A DNA stretch of 54,493 nucleotides from Aestuariivirga sp. (GTDB lineage Bacteria; Pseudomonadota; Alphaproteobacteria; Rhizobiales; Aestuariivirgaceae): positions 1 to 54,493 of the forward strand of contig JAUXUN010000002.1 in assembly GCA_030680855.1 (NCBI GenBank). Direction: 5' to 3'. The notes below the pieces were generated by a model. The model did not search any database. It had not been told where the DNA came from and saw only the letters and a program-made list of their open reading frames with translations. Position 1 is the first letter of the stretch. Each line of letters starts with the position of its first letter. Below are positions 24,149 through 33,599 of the stretch, piece after piece. The translations under genes were made by a program, and so were the position numbers.

Positions 24149-25476
24149 GCTTGGTCATTCCTGTCATCCTGTGCGGCGGATCGGGAACGCGCCTGTGGCC
24201 GCTGAGCCGCAGCAACCGGCCCAAACAACTGATTTCGGTTGTTGGCGACCATACGTTGCTGGAAGGAACTCTGATGCGCGCCAGGGTAATTGCGGGTGCC
24301 GGTAATCCCATTTGCGTGACGGCGGCGGCCTATGGGGCGGAAGTGCGCCAGTCGCTTGACCAGTTGGGGTTGCGCGGCAGGCTGCTGCTTGAGCCCGAAC
24401 CACGCAATACGGCACCAGCACTTTGCGCGGCGGCGCTTCTAGCAAGGCGGACTGATCCCGGGGCCATAATCGTGGCCTTGCCGGCCGACCATGTCATTGA
24501 GGATGGCGAAGCCTTTGCAGCGTCCATCGCCCATGCGGTCGCGGCAGCGGAAAAAGGCTGGCTTGCCATTCTGGGTGTCAGGCCGCGCCATGCCTCAACC
24601 GCGCTGGGTTATATTGTGCCGGGCGCGGCTGTTGACGGCTTGCCGCACATCACCCGTGTGAGCCGCTTCGCCGAGAAGCCGGAACCGGAGCTTGCCGAAA
24701 GCTTGATCGCTGCCGGTGCCTTGTGGAATGCCGGAATCGTTGTGGCGCGGGCCGATGCCGTTATCGAGGCAATGCGAAAACATGAGCCGGCTGTGCTGGC
24801 GGCGGTGGAGCGCTCACTTGAATCGGGTGCCGGCGAATTTGATGACGTGCACCTTGCCGCAAAAGGCTTTGCCAAGGCACCGCGCATTTCCTTCGACAAG
24901 GCCGTTCTGGAGCGGCACGAGGCTGTCGCTGTTACGGCGCTTGACGCCGAGTGGCGTGATGTGGGGACGTGGGCAGAGGTAGCCGAAATCCACCCCGCCG
25001 ATGGCGATGGCAACCGGCAAAGCGGCAGGATTCAACTCTCGTCGTCGCACAATTCATTTGTGCTCAGCCCGCATCGCCTGACTGTGGGCATCGGCCTTGA
25101 AGACCTGATCGTGGTTGATTCGCCGGACGCCCTGCTGATCGTTAACCGCAATGAACTCGGGCTGTTGCGGGGAGCGGTTGAGGCGATGACTGCGGCATCC
25201 TTTCCGGAAGTTGCTGTGGGGGATGATAGAATAAGCACGAAGCTGGTTTCTATAGGTGCGGGGAAGCTGCTGCATGTCGAACCTCGCCAAGCTTCGCTTC
25301 AATATTGGATTGTACTTCAGGGGAGAGTAGAGGTATCTATTGGCAACGAAACTTCCGCTTACGGAATGAATGAGAGTTTCCATATTCCTTCGGATGCAGT
25401 TCTCGCTTCAATCGATCCAGGTATTGAGCCAGCAAAGCTTCTGGAAGTAAGCCTGACCGCGACGCCTTTGACCTAA
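24145..25476 (+). CDS. manC: Mannose-1-phosphate guanylyltransferase with degenerate C-terminal cupin domain
   Basis: A 443-residue enzyme that makes GDP-mannose from mannose-1-phosphate and GTP. The N-terminal nucleotidyltransferase domain opens with GGSGTRLWPLSRSNRPKQL (residues 10-28) and has FAEKPE and WNAGI further on. Family members of this size normally carry a type II phosphomannose isomerase cupin with Q-x-H-x-x-R-x-EHW. Here the equivalent stretch reads EPRQASLQYWIVLQG, lacking the metal-binding His residues and the EHW, so isomerase activity is probably lost. Base composition also drops in GC from about 25215 onward, as if the 3' end was replaced by recombination. Another source of mannose-6-phosphate would then be needed. 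Confidence 0.85.
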   Translation: MSLVIPVILCGGSGTRLWPLSRSNRPKQLISVVGDHTLLEGTLMRARVIAGAGNPICVTAAAYGAEVRQSLDQLGLRGRLLLEPEPRNTAPALCAAALLARRTDPGAIIVALPADHVIEDGEAFAASIAHAVAAAEKGWLAILGVRPRHASTALGYIVPGAAVDGLPHITRVSRFAEKPEPELAESLIAAGALWNAGIVVARADAVIEAMRKHEPAVLAAVERSLESGAGEFDDVHLAAKGFAKAPRISFDKAVLERHEAVAVTALDAEWRDVGTWAEVAEIHPADGDGNRQSGRIQLSSSHNSFVLSPHRLTVGIGLEDLIVVDSPDALLIVNRNELGLLRGAVEAMTAASFPEVAVGDDRISTKLVSIGAGKLLHVEPRQASLQYWIVLQGRVEVSIGNETSAYGMNESFHIPSDAVLASIDPGIEPAKLLEVSLTATPLT

Positions 25477-25486
25477 GCCGATTGCG

Positions 25487-26449
25487 TCATCTCAAGTAGC
25501 GGCGGTCAATTTCCGTGATTCTCGGAAGAATCTGTGCGCGGACATCGCTTAAACCAAATCTTCGAGTAAGAAGCTCAAGCAACCAAAGTTTAATACCGTA
25601 ACGGGATATTCGAAAAGTATGCCTGTATATCCTATCTTGAATACTGAGTCCCATTCGCTCAATTCGACCCGGTTGGCGCGCCATTTTATGCAACGGCACA
25701 TATCCGTTACGCATCATGAGCGCCATCGTACGGCTTTCAATGAGGTTGATATCGTATGGGGATAATTTTCTTTTCCAAAGTTCAGAATGCTTCGTATCCA
25801 GCGGATAATACGTAGTGCCTTCGAGGGAGATCATTTTTGGATGGTATTCCACGCCGAGGAACGAGCAAACCAGAGACATCGAATGTTCGGGGGATTCAAT
25901 AACATCTTCATACTTGAGTTCGATGTAATTACTGACATGCAATAAAGGTTTGAGGCGCTCCCATGATTGTTCCGCCTTTAGCCAAAATTCAGTACCGTGA
26001 TAGACATTGCCGCTCCAGCCCATGCTAACTGCCGATTGTGAACAGTCTCTTGGATCTCGCACAATGTGAATAAACTTCGCATTTGGAAAGAACTCATGGG
26101 CGCTCATGAAATTACGGTGAATGAAAAGGACAAGAGTCTTTTTTTCAACAGTTAAACTATCCGCCAACGCCGCAACTCGGCTGGCAATGCCGCCTTCACT
26201 GGGAACCGCGATGTTCTTGTCCAGAAAAATTCGGTTAGATCGCAGAAATTTCTCAAAGATCTGAGGATCGAGAAATGCTGACTCCTCTGTTCCTGCATCG
26301 GTGCCAAGAGCATCAAATGCAAAATCAAACTCGCCTGGCGCGTTGATTAAGGAATTTCCACCCAACATAAGCCGGAGCATGGTCGTGCCTGAGCGTAAGG
26401 CACCGGCTACAAATACAATTGTGCTTCTGCGTTCCATTGGCTTGTCCAA
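25487..26449 (-). CDS. Sulfotransferase-family protein
   Basis: A 320-residue cytosolic enzyme with the PAPS-binding loop GALRSGTTMLRLML (residues 16-29) and the 3'-phosphate motif HIVRDPRDCSQSAVSM (about 135-150), the two hallmarks of PAPS-dependent sulfotransferases. It would move sulfate from PAPS to a sugar hydroxyl of the polysaccharide repeat or a lipid-linked precursor. The gene is markedly AT-rich compared with manB and the rfb genes, which suggests later acquisition. It converges on manC with a 10-base gap and is divergent from the glycosyltransferase at 26587. The exact acceptor is unknown. Confidence 0.82.
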   Translation of the reverse strand: MDKPMERRSTIVFVAGALRSGTTMLRLMLGGNSLINAPGEFDFAFDALGTDAGTEESAFLDPQIFEKFLRSNRIFLDKNIAVPSEGGIASRVAALADSLTVEKKTLVLFIHRNFMSAHEFFPNAKFIHIVRDPRDCSQSAVSMGWSGNVYHGTEFWLKAEQSWERLKPLLHVSNYIELKYEDVIESPEHSMSLVCSFLGVEYHPKMISLEGTTYYPLDTKHSELWKRKLSPYDINLIESRTMALMMRNGYVPLHKMARQPGRIERMGLSIQDRIYRHTFRISRYGIKLWLLELLTRRFGLSDVRAQILPRITEIDRRYLR

Positions 26450-26586
26450 GACTTACTGCAAAAATATGATTGCTGAGATAAGCTATAAGTAACCACATAT
26501 AGCAAGAAATAACACTAATATTTGTTAGGAACCGCATCGAAAATGATTTATCCAGCCCATTTTCTTGGCACGCGAGAGCTAGTTTG

Positions 26587-27555
26587 ATGAAAACGGGAGT
26601 TGTAGTCATTGGAAGGAACGAAGGAGAGAGGCTTGTTGCTTGTCTCCGGTCGTTGAGAAGTTCCCAATACCCAATAGTCTATGCTGACTCCGGATCGACG
26701 GATGGGAGTGTTGAGCGTGCCGCGAGCATGGGGGCGGAAGTCACAATACTCGATAGAGCCAGTCCCTTCACCGCCGCCCGCGCGCGAAACGCGGGCTTGG
26801 CACGATTGAATGAGCTGTGGCCAAACTTGCAGTATATTCAGTTTGTTGATGGGGATTGCGTCGTAGTCGGCGACTGGCTTGACGCTGCGTCGAGTTTTCT
26901 CGACAAACACGACGACGTGGCAGTTGTATGTGGGCGTCGGCGTGAAAAAAACCCGCAATCGACAATCTACAACTGGCTCTGCGATATGGAATGGGATACT
27001 CCAGTGGGTCAGTCCAAAGCCTGCGGCGGCGACGCATTAATGCGGGCCGCGGCCCTTGAGGAGACAAGCGGATTCAACCCCACACTGATTGCGGGGGAGG
27101 AACCAGAACTTTGCCTGAGACTGCGTGAAAAGGGCTGGAAGGTTTGGCGGCTTCCAGTTGACATGACCCTGCATGACGCCAACATCCAGCATTTTGGCCA
27201 ATGGTGGAAACGAACCCGCCGGGGTGGCTTTGCCTATGCCGCAGTTTCAACTCTTCATGCCAACTCGGAAAAAAGAATTTGGCATTTCGAGCTCCAACGG
27301 GCAATTTTCTGGGGTGCAGCGTTTCCAATTGCAGTCATTGCATTGGGTTTTTTCAATATTGCGGTTTTTGGGCTGTTTCTGGCGTATCCCTTGCAAATTG
27401 CCCGCATTGCGGTCCGCCGCGATGCAACCAATGTCATGTCTTGGAAATTCGCGCTATTCATGACAATAGCCAAATTTGCTGAAGCGGCCGGGGCGTTGCA
27501 GTTTTTTGCGTCCAAGATGCTGAGACGAAGAACTGTTCTCATCGAATACAAATAG
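26587..27555 (+). CDS. Glycosyltransferase family 2, membrane-associated
   Basis: A 322-residue GT-A enzyme: VVIGRNEGERLVACLRSL at the start, VYADSGSTDGS as the nucleotide-binding Asp, and the DxD-like FVDGDCVV near residue 87 for the metal. GEEPELCLRLREKGWKV carries the acceptor-side acidic residues. Two hydrophobic segments in the last 90 residues (around IFWGAAFPIAVIALGFFNIA) anchor it to the inner membrane. The ATG at 26587 is used; an upstream TTG is in frame. It adds one sugar to the lipid-linked repeat unit; donor and linkage cannot be deduced. It stands alone on the plus strand between two sulfotransferase genes. Confidence 0.83.
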   Translation: MKTGVVVIGRNEGERLVACLRSLRSSQYPIVYADSGSTDGSVERAASMGAEVTILDRASPFTAARARNAGLARLNELWPNLQYIQFVDGDCVVVGDWLDAASSFLDKHDDVAVVCGRRREKNPQSTIYNWLCDMEWDTPVGQSKACGGDALMRAAALEETSGFNPTLIAGEEPELCLRLREKGWKVWRLPVDMTLHDANIQHFGQWWKRTRRGGFAYAAVSTLHANSEKRIWHFELQRAIFWGAAFPIAVIALGFFNIAVFGLFLAYPLQIARIAVRRDATNVMSWKFALFMTIAKFAEAAGALQFFASKMLRRRTVLIEYK

Positions 27556-27571
27556 TTTTTTACCTGCTTAC

Positions 27572-28414
27572 TTATTTCAGTTCACGAAATGTCTCGCACC
27601 TGATTTTGCGGCCAAGCCATGAGTCTAGCTTCCCAAGATCGTCATCGAAGAGCTGGACAAGATCTTTGGCGACGGCCGCAGGCAAACTTGGCCGCTTCAT
27701 TATTGTCAATCGCGTCGCGATAAATTTGCGCAAAGGCTTGGGAACGAATGTGCGGCGCAGTGCCGTTGCTATCCCGGATTCGATGAGCGCGCCGTGGAAA
27801 GGAAGCTTGCGAATGCGCCGTTCCGAGATGTTTTCCCGAGTCAATTCATGCTGCCAAACCGGGGCTCCAGTGTAGCCGATGAAACGGCAGACGCGCTCCA
27901 GCTCCTTCTGCGGCGCAGCAGCAAGAGACTCGAAGAAAACAGGCAGCACCGCGTCCTTGCCGAACGCCTCAAAAAATGGCCCGAGCTGGTAGGCATAGCG
28001 GCTATAGGCCACCAGCTCCGGATGCTTCACGACCGCCTCCCCCAAACTGCAAACAATCTCCCGCTCAGACCACTGATGAATGTACTGGGACACAAGCCGG
28101 TCAATTGGATGCCGCATCACGTAGATTAGGCGCGGGCTGGAAAAATGCGCACTCATACGCTCGACGGTGTGGGGATAGGTCGGCAGTTTCGTGTAATGCG
28201 TGCTGGCCTCGCCGGTGATTTCAGCGCCATCAGCGAGGTCGAAGAGGCTGGAATACCAGCTGATGCCCTTTGCGAAAATCTCGTCGTTGCTGAAAAAATT
28301 TGGTTCCTTTGGATTACTCAGAAACATGTGGGGCTGCGCGGCGAGCTGTCGGTAGAGGGTCGTCGTTGCCGATTTCATGGAACCAATGATTATGAAGTCA
28401 GGCAGCCTGCTCAT
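27572..28414 (-). CDS. Sulfotransferase (heparan-sulfate NST-like domain)
   Basis: A 280-residue protein with the PAPS loop IGSMKSATTTLYRQL (residues 10-24), NPKEPNFFSNDEIF and the 3'-phosphate motif VMRHPIDRLVSQYIHQW. This is the Sulfotransfer_1/NDST pattern of bacterial carbohydrate sulfotransferases and is distinct from the enzyme at 25487. The gene overlaps the upstream glycosyltransferase gene by four bases and ends the minus-strand operon that begins at 33531, so it is very likely part of the polysaccharide pathway. Two sulfotransferases in one locus suggest two modified positions or residues. Confidence 0.83.
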   Translation of the reverse strand: MSRLPDFIIIGSMKSATTTLYRQLAAQPHMFLSNPKEPNFFSNDEIFAKGISWYSSLFDLADGAEITGEASTHYTKLPTYPHTVERMSAHFSSPRLIYVMRHPIDRLVSQYIHQWSEREIVCSLGEAVVKHPELVAYSRYAYQLGPFFEAFGKDAVLPVFFESLAAAPQKELERVCRFIGYTGAPVWQHELTRENISERRIRKLPFHGALIESGIATALRRTFVPKPLRKFIATRLTIMKRPSLPAAVAKDLVQLFDDDLGKLDSWLGRKIRCETFRELK

Positions 28415-29397
28415 TCGTCGCGCCCTTTTGCAGAAAGCGGATCATAAAAATTTGTCCAAATGTCTTTCCACGCCATACCCGGCAAATGGGGCTCCTTTGC
28501 GCCAAAGGCTTCACGCGTTTTTGAAATGATGCGTCCCACGGACCAGCCAATATTGGCGAGCGTGGGCCCAGCCACGCCATAGCACAGGCGAAAATAACGC
28601 GTCCGCGAAGCATAGTAATACCGGGGCAGTCGCTTCGCCGAATTGATTTTTTCTTTGACTGGCGAGCTTTTTCCACGCAGATGAATGATCCGTGCCTCTG
28701 GTACATAAACACTCTCCCAGCCGGCCCCTCGGGCGCGGTAACAATATTCGCAATCCTCGAAATAGAGGAAAAAACCCTCATCCAGCATGCCCGCCGATTT
28801 GAGTACGTCATCACGGACAAGCACGGCGGCAAATGATATCCAGGGCGGGCGCTGTCCGGCGTTTGCGGCGGGCAGGGGAACTTCATAGGGCCGCAGCAAT
28901 GCCGTGACATGGCGGGTCCGTGCGGCGGCGATCAATTCACCCAGCGGCGAGTGGTCGCGAAAACAGCTGTCCTGCGGCGTTCCATCGGGCCATTCCAGGC
29001 TTGGTCCAAATAGGCCGGCATCCGGATGTTTCGCGGCGGCTTCGAGGAGCTTGGCGATTGCGCCCGGGCGCACGACTGTATCGCTGTTGAGGAGAAGGTA
29101 ATAGTCCGCAGGCACAACCTTCATGGCGGCGTTGTAGCCGGCGGAAAACCCGCCATTGACGGGAAGCGCAATAAGCCTGCATCTGCCGGCGCCATCGTTG
29201 CCTTTCAGCCATGAGCCAATTTTCGCCATGGAGCCATCCTGCGAGCAGCTGTCAGCAATGACGACGGCGGCATCACCTGTCAGTTCCGGCAAGACTGATG
29301 CGAGGCAGTCGATCGCCAGCTGCGGTGTCTTGTAGTTCAAGATGCAAATGCTGAGGCTCGCTTTGACGGGGTTCTTCACAGCAGGGTTTCCATCCAT
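28411..29397 (-). CDS. Glycosyltransferase family 2, rhamnosyltransferase-like
   Basis: A 328-residue GT2 enzyme with SICILNYKTPQLAIDCLASV near the N-terminus, VVIADSCSQDGS for nucleotide binding and YLLLNSDTVVRPGAI as the DxD-equivalent. The LDEGFFLYFEDCEYCYRA block is typical of the WbbL-like rhamnosyltransferase group, and dTDP-rhamnose genes lie in the same locus. That makes rhamnose a plausible donor sugar, but similar enzymes use other sugars. It overlaps the flippase gene by 22 bases and the sulfotransferase gene by four. Confidence 0.83.
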   Translation of the reverse strand: MDGNPAVKNPVKASLSICILNYKTPQLAIDCLASVLPELTGDAAVVIADSCSQDGSMAKIGSWLKGNDGAGRCRLIALPVNGGFSAGYNAAMKVVPADYYLLLNSDTVVRPGAIAKLLEAAAKHPDAGLFGPSLEWPDGTPQDSCFRDHSPLGELIAAARTRHVTALLRPYEVPLPAANAGQRPPWISFAAVLVRDDVLKSAGMLDEGFFLYFEDCEYCYRARGAGWESVYVPEARIIHLRGKSSPVKEKINSAKRLPRYYYASRTRYFRLCYGVAGPTLANIGWSVGRIISKTREAFGAKEPHLPGMAWKDIWTNFYDPLSAKGRDE

Positions 29398-30755
29398 TGC
29401 AGAACCAGTTGGGCGGCAAAGCCGAGGGCCAGTCCCACAAGGATGAAGGGCAGCATGGCGATTTCGCGGATGGGATCAATCCAGCCCCTCCGATAGGCGC
29501 GCGCGAGAAGAACAACATTGGCGGGCCATCTGTAAAGCGCTACGGCCCAGATTACGCCTGTTGAGCCGGACATTGTGTATCCGATAAATGCGGCGGCGAA
29601 AAACGAGGCCGTGAGGATGAGCGAATTGACGGAAGAATTGCGCCACTCACTATTGGCAATAAAACACGCATTGATCATCTGGAACGGGAAGGAGGCCAGG
29701 GACAGACTGAGAATCTGCAAAATCCAACCCGCACCGGCATACCTGTCGTCATAGAGGAAATGGACGAGCTGCGGGCCGGCCATCCAGAGAAAACCGGTTG
29801 ATGTGAAAGCCAGAATGTCTATTGGCCTGCGGTACCTGTAATAGGCTTCGACCGCCCTTTCGGGCCGTGTCCGGAAGAGCTCCGACAGAACTGGCAGGGT
29901 GATGGAGCCATGGAGCCTCTGCAGAAAGGAGCGCGCCACATCGGCCAGGGTCCAGGCAATGGCATAAAGGCCCATCTGCGTGGCACTGAACAGGGTGGCC
30001 AGGATGAGTCGGTCGCCCTGGCTTACGAAAAATGTGCCGGCGGTCGATAGGGTGATCCACTTGCCGTCACTGAGGAGATCGCGGACATGGCGCCTGTCCC
30101 AGCGGAATTTCATGGGCGGGCCGGGGATCATGATGTGGGAGGACAGCGTCAAGGCAACCTGCGCCACCAGGGCGCCGGCAACGAGCGACCAGACCGAGGG
30201 ATAGAGCAGCGCCCAGATGACCATGACGGGCACGGGCAGAATCTTGCTGATGACGGTGCGCAGGACAAGCGGGCCGAATTTGATGTCACGTTCCTGCAGG
30301 AACAAGTTCACGGACGCGAAGGCGCCTACCGGCGCAAAAGCGCCCATTGCAGCCAGCAGAAAGGGGAGCTGGGGATGCAGCAGCAGGCTGCCTTCAGGCA
30401 TCAGTTGCCTGACCCGCGGCAGCAGAAAGAGGCCGGCGATGGCAAGCATGAAAAGCGACAGAAGCAGGCCCCGCACCACCTGCAGGGTCCATGCCGTCCT
30501 CAGGAAATCCGTTCCCAGGCGGCCACTTTTTTTGATGACGTTGCTGCGGATGCCCAGGTCCGACAGCATGGCCAGGCTTGCGGGGATGGTGAGGGCCAGG
30601 GCCATGAGGCCGAAATCACCGGGAACGAGCAGGCGCGTCATGACAAGGCTGGTGCCGAGCCTTACCAGGGTTTCCACCACATGGCCCGTCAGGGTCCACA
30701 TGCCGGCGTTCACAATCCTTGCGCGCAGGCCGGCAATGGGCGGGGCGTCAGCCAC
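29376..30755 (-). CDS. Wzx-like polysaccharide flippase (MVF/PST family)
   Basis: About 459 residues from a GTG at 30755, which follows GGGAGG and gives MADAPPIAGLRARIVNAGMW; the open frame continues 56 codons further, but only into the coding region of the polymerase gene. It has 12 or so hydrophobic segments with the family opening WTLTGHVVETLVRLGTSLVMTR and LLVPGDFGLMALALTIPAS. It should flip the lipid-linked repeat unit across the inner membrane for polymerisation. It overlaps the polymerase gene by 8 bases and the glycosyltransferase gene by 22, showing translational coupling. Confidence 0.87.
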   Translation of the reverse strand: MADAPPIAGLRARIVNAGMWTLTGHVVETLVRLGTSLVMTRLLVPGDFGLMALALTIPASLAMLSDLGIRSNVIKKSGRLGTDFLRTAWTLQVVRGLLLSLFMLAIAGLFLLPRVRQLMPEGSLLLHPQLPFLLAAMGAFAPVGAFASVNLFLQERDIKFGPLVLRTVISKILPVPVMVIWALLYPSVWSLVAGALVAQVALTLSSHIMIPGPPMKFRWDRRHVRDLLSDGKWITLSTAGTFFVSQGDRLILATLFSATQMGLYAIAWTLADVARSFLQRLHGSITLPVLSELFRTRPERAVEAYYRYRRPIDILAFTSTGFLWMAGPQLVHFLYDDRYAGAGWILQILSLSLASFPFQMINACFIANSEWRNSSVNSLILTASFFAAAFIGYTMSGSTGVIWAVALYRWPANVVLLARAYRRGWIDPIREIAMLPFILVGLALGFAAQLVLQWMETLL

Positions 30756-32304
30756 GGTGATTCCTCCCGCGGCCCGGAGCGCGGCGGACGGGGATGTTGG
30801 GACGCCGGATGGGACCAGGTTGTGCAGGGAATAGTTTTTCTGTCTCTGAGTTGACTGGGGTTTCAAGTTGCTGGTTTGCAACAACAATTGCAGCATTTGC
30901 CAGCGCCACCAAGATAAAGCCAAAGTGGATAATGAGATTTACGCCACTGACAGTGGATATTAAGGCGAGATAGCCCAAGATAAAGGCACCAAGGCTGGCA
31001 ATAAGAGTCCGGCTTTTCAGATCAACCGTTCTGGTTCGAAGTCTGAGAATTCCAACCAAGGATATCAAGAAAGGCGCAACGTAAAGCACGAGTCCAACCA
31101 GCCCAAATTGCAGGGCCATCTGAAGGTAGACGCTGACAACGTCAACAATACCTTCACCCTGTACAAGCTCATCAAATCTCCCGCTATTTAAGTAGAAAGG
31201 ATTGCCAAGAAAAGGTGCCGAATGGAACTGGTCCCAACTCGCTGCATACAATTGCTTTCGATAATCAAATGTTTGGAAGGGGTCCAAGTCTTGCGAGATG
31301 CCGGCACCGGAGAATACCAAGTACGCAAGACAAACGACGGATGACATGACGATAGCAACGATTACTGAACTTGATAATCGCGAATTCAAAAGAAAATAGG
31401 CGCTGATTGCAACAAAACCCGCAAGCCATGCACCGCGTGACATCGAGACGATAAATCCCATTGTCAGGAGCAATCCCATCAGCCAGCCATACTTGGGCAA
31501 CGTTCCCCATATTTGTTTGCGGCGAAGCAGCAATACAATTCCCACTGCTTCAATGAATCCAAACAGCACTGAATTGACAGTTGTATCTGTGCGAAGAATG
31601 CCATAGCGAACCTGGGCCGCCTTGAATATGCGTGCATCTGTATCCAGAAGGCTATAAAGGTTCCATCGCTTGAGCTGTGACATCAGGGCAATGCAGGCCA
31701 GAATCACGGTTGCTGTGTAGAGCGCCGTCATCGTCCGTTCCAGCACGCTTTCAGAAACTGCAAAGCGTAGTATCAACAGGTAGATCAGAAAAACACCCAG
31801 TATTGCCTCCACACCAAATCGCAGGGTGGCGGTAAATGGTAAAACGCGAAACATCAATAACGTCGTTGCAGTGAAATAAGCCAACATGAAAATGGTGCCC
31901 CAACCAATCGACTGTGGGATGGTTCTTTCCGGCCTTTGGCCACCAATCAATGCGGGCGCAACAGCGACCATTCCAATGAGCACCTGAAAATCCACATTGA
32001 AGAGATAGTTGATTGCGGGGAAAGGGATCGCTGCCTTTATCGCGACGGGCACGGCGAAAAAAATTAACACCAGAAAAGGCAGTTTTTGCTCAGGTGGCCG
32101 GGGCGTCAAGAAAACCAGCAATGCGACAAGCACAATGAGGGAAAATTCCTTTGAGCCCAGAAGCAAGAATAAGATTGCCGCAGAAACAAACCAAAGAACG
32201 AATCCGGCGTTGTGCCACCGTTCATTCGCTATTGATCTCGTCAGAAAATATGCCGCAGAAAGTGCTACAGCGACAAATGCGATTGCTGAGAGCTGGGCCT
32301 GCAT
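30748..32304 (-). CDS. Wzy/O-antigen-ligase-like polysaccharide polymerase
   Basis: A 518-residue, very hydrophobic protein with about 12 membrane segments and a large periplasmic loop (about residues 330-410, around GAGISQDLDPFQTF and FLGNPFYLNSGRFDELVQGE), the layout of Wzy_C-type polymerases and ligases. The stretch GFIVSMSRGAWLAGFVAI in the loop-flanking helix has the conserved SRGA-W of this family. As the only such protein in the locus and next to the flippase, it probably joins repeat units in the periplasm. The gene is AT-rich compared with the flippase, consistent with exchange of specificity genes. Confidence 0.8.
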   Translation of the reverse strand: MQAQLSAIAFVAVALSAAYFLTRSIANERWHNAGFVLWFVSAAILFLLLGSKEFSLIVLVALLVFLTPRPPEQKLPFLVLIFFAVPVAIKAAIPFPAINYLFNVDFQVLIGMVAVAPALIGGQRPERTIPQSIGWGTIFMLAYFTATTLLMFRVLPFTATLRFGVEAILGVFLIYLLILRFAVSESVLERTMTALYTATVILACIALMSQLKRWNLYSLLDTDARIFKAAQVRYGILRTDTTVNSVLFGFIEAVGIVLLLRRKQIWGTLPKYGWLMGLLLTMGFIVSMSRGAWLAGFVAISAYFLLNSRLSSSVIVAIVMSSVVCLAYLVFSGAGISQDLDPFQTFDYRKQLYAASWDQFHSAPFLGNPFYLNSGRFDELVQGEGIVDVVSVYLQMALQFGLVGLVLYVAPFLISLVGILRLRTRTVDLKSRTLIASLGAFILGYLALISTVSGVNLIIHFGFILVALANAAIVVANQQLETPVNSETEKLFPAQPGPIRRPNIPVRRAPGRGRNHRG

Positions 32305-32310
32305 GTGATC

Positions 32311-33531
32311 CTATTCTAGGCGTTTGCGTTGGGAGAATTGATCAATAACTTCAGCGTAGAAATCCACCGTTTGCTTGGCTATTTTCTCCGGAGAGTATCT
32401 ATTTGAGCAATCTATTTTCGCCTGTGCGGCAAGTTCGATTGCAAGTTGCGGGTTATCAAGAAGTCGGAGGCAAGCTGAAAACAACGCACCGGGGCTGTTG
32501 GGTTCAATCAGTATCGCGCTTCGCTCGCTCTCAAGTAATTCTGGTATTCCTCCCACTGATGTTGCTACAATGGGAGCCCCAATAGACATAGATTCACTTA
32601 CGGTATTTGGGAAATTTTCGTACCTTGATGCAACAATTGTCATCGCTGCGGTTTGCCTTAAGCTATCTATCTCGGAGCGTGGCAGCGCCCCCAAATAGTT
32701 GATACGGGCTGTGGCTTCACTCGATACTTCAGTCTGGACGAATTCTGCAAAACGGACAAACCTTCCGTTTTTCAATCTGACGCCCCTGTCAGGACCGACA
32801 AAGATCAACCGTAAATTGGGCCGTAATTTTACTAATTCTGAAAAGGCGCGAAGTACAATATCGCCGCCCTTGTGTTCGTCAAAGCGTCCGACGAAAAGTA
32901 TTGTTGATTTGTCGCATGACTGATAGTTCCAATCCTTCTCAGGTGGCGCAAGTGGCATGGGATTGGGAATAACTTTGCAAAGTGGTGTGATTTCTCCATA
33001 GAAATCCCGTGTCGATTGGAGTACCGCGTTTGATGGCGCAGTGACGGCAAGGGCGGAACGGATTGCCAGTCCCTCCCTATCAATACGTTTTATGTCGCGC
33101 TTTGGTGGGGTCTGCGAATACACTATCCCTGCATAGGTAAACCAGGGCCCGTGAAGGCGGGTGACAATAGGAATGGGTAGGTTTTTTGCGACCGTGTTTA
33201 CCCAGCCGTACGTCTCTTCCATTTGAAATATCTCAATTTTCCGATCGGAAATGAGTTTAAGCAACTGAGCGCGTATTACGGAGACGGAAGTATCATAAAA
33301 AATTCTTTCAAAATCGAACTTCCAGCGTAACCGGTCGAGCAGACCGCGCGCAGGTTGAGGCGTGATCACCAAAACACGGGGATCAGACACGTTATCGGCA
33401 AGATGCGGAGTTAAAAAGAAAACCTCATGGCCTAGTTGCTCCAGAGCTTCACTCAAGCGTCCCAGGGTTGCCACGATTCCGTTGGGCACCTTGTCTGGTG
33501 GCCAACCAGGAATGAAGTAACCAATGCGCAT
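32311..33531 (-). CDS. Glycosyltransferase family 4
   Basis: A 406-residue GT-B enzyme. The N-terminal domain opens with MRIGYFIPGWPPDKVPNGI, and the C-terminal domain has TILFVGRFDEHKGGDIVLRA and the E-x7-E region ESMSIGAPIVATSVGGIPEL that holds the nucleotide-sugar phosphate. The first gene of the minus-strand cluster, followed after 6 bases by the polymerase gene. Base composition is relatively AT-rich. The donor could be GDP-mannose, which this locus supplies, but the sequence does not settle it. Confidence 0.85.
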   Translation of the reverse strand: MRIGYFIPGWPPDKVPNGIVATLGRLSEALEQLGHEVFFLTPHLADNVSDPRVLVITPQPARGLLDRLRWKFDFERIFYDTSVSVIRAQLLKLISDRKIEIFQMEETYGWVNTVAKNLPIPIVTRLHGPWFTYAGIVYSQTPPKRDIKRIDREGLAIRSALAVTAPSNAVLQSTRDFYGEITPLCKVIPNPMPLAPPEKDWNYQSCDKSTILFVGRFDEHKGGDIVLRAFSELVKLRPNLRLIFVGPDRGVRLKNGRFVRFAEFVQTEVSSEATARINYLGALPRSEIDSLRQTAAMTIVASRYENFPNTVSESMSIGAPIVATSVGGIPELLESERSAILIEPNSPGALFSACLRLLDNPQLAIELAAQAKIDCSNRYSPEKIAKQTVDFYAEVIDQFSQRKRLE

Positions 33532-33599
33532 TCTCTAACTAGCCTGTCGCAGGATGTTTCGATTGACTTTATTCTTTTCGCACCGACCGGAAGTCTTGC

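Noticed and set aside
30087-30854. Plus-strand 255-codon frame
   Set aside because: Antisense to the flippase gene, rich in Gln, Gly and Arg, without family motifs.
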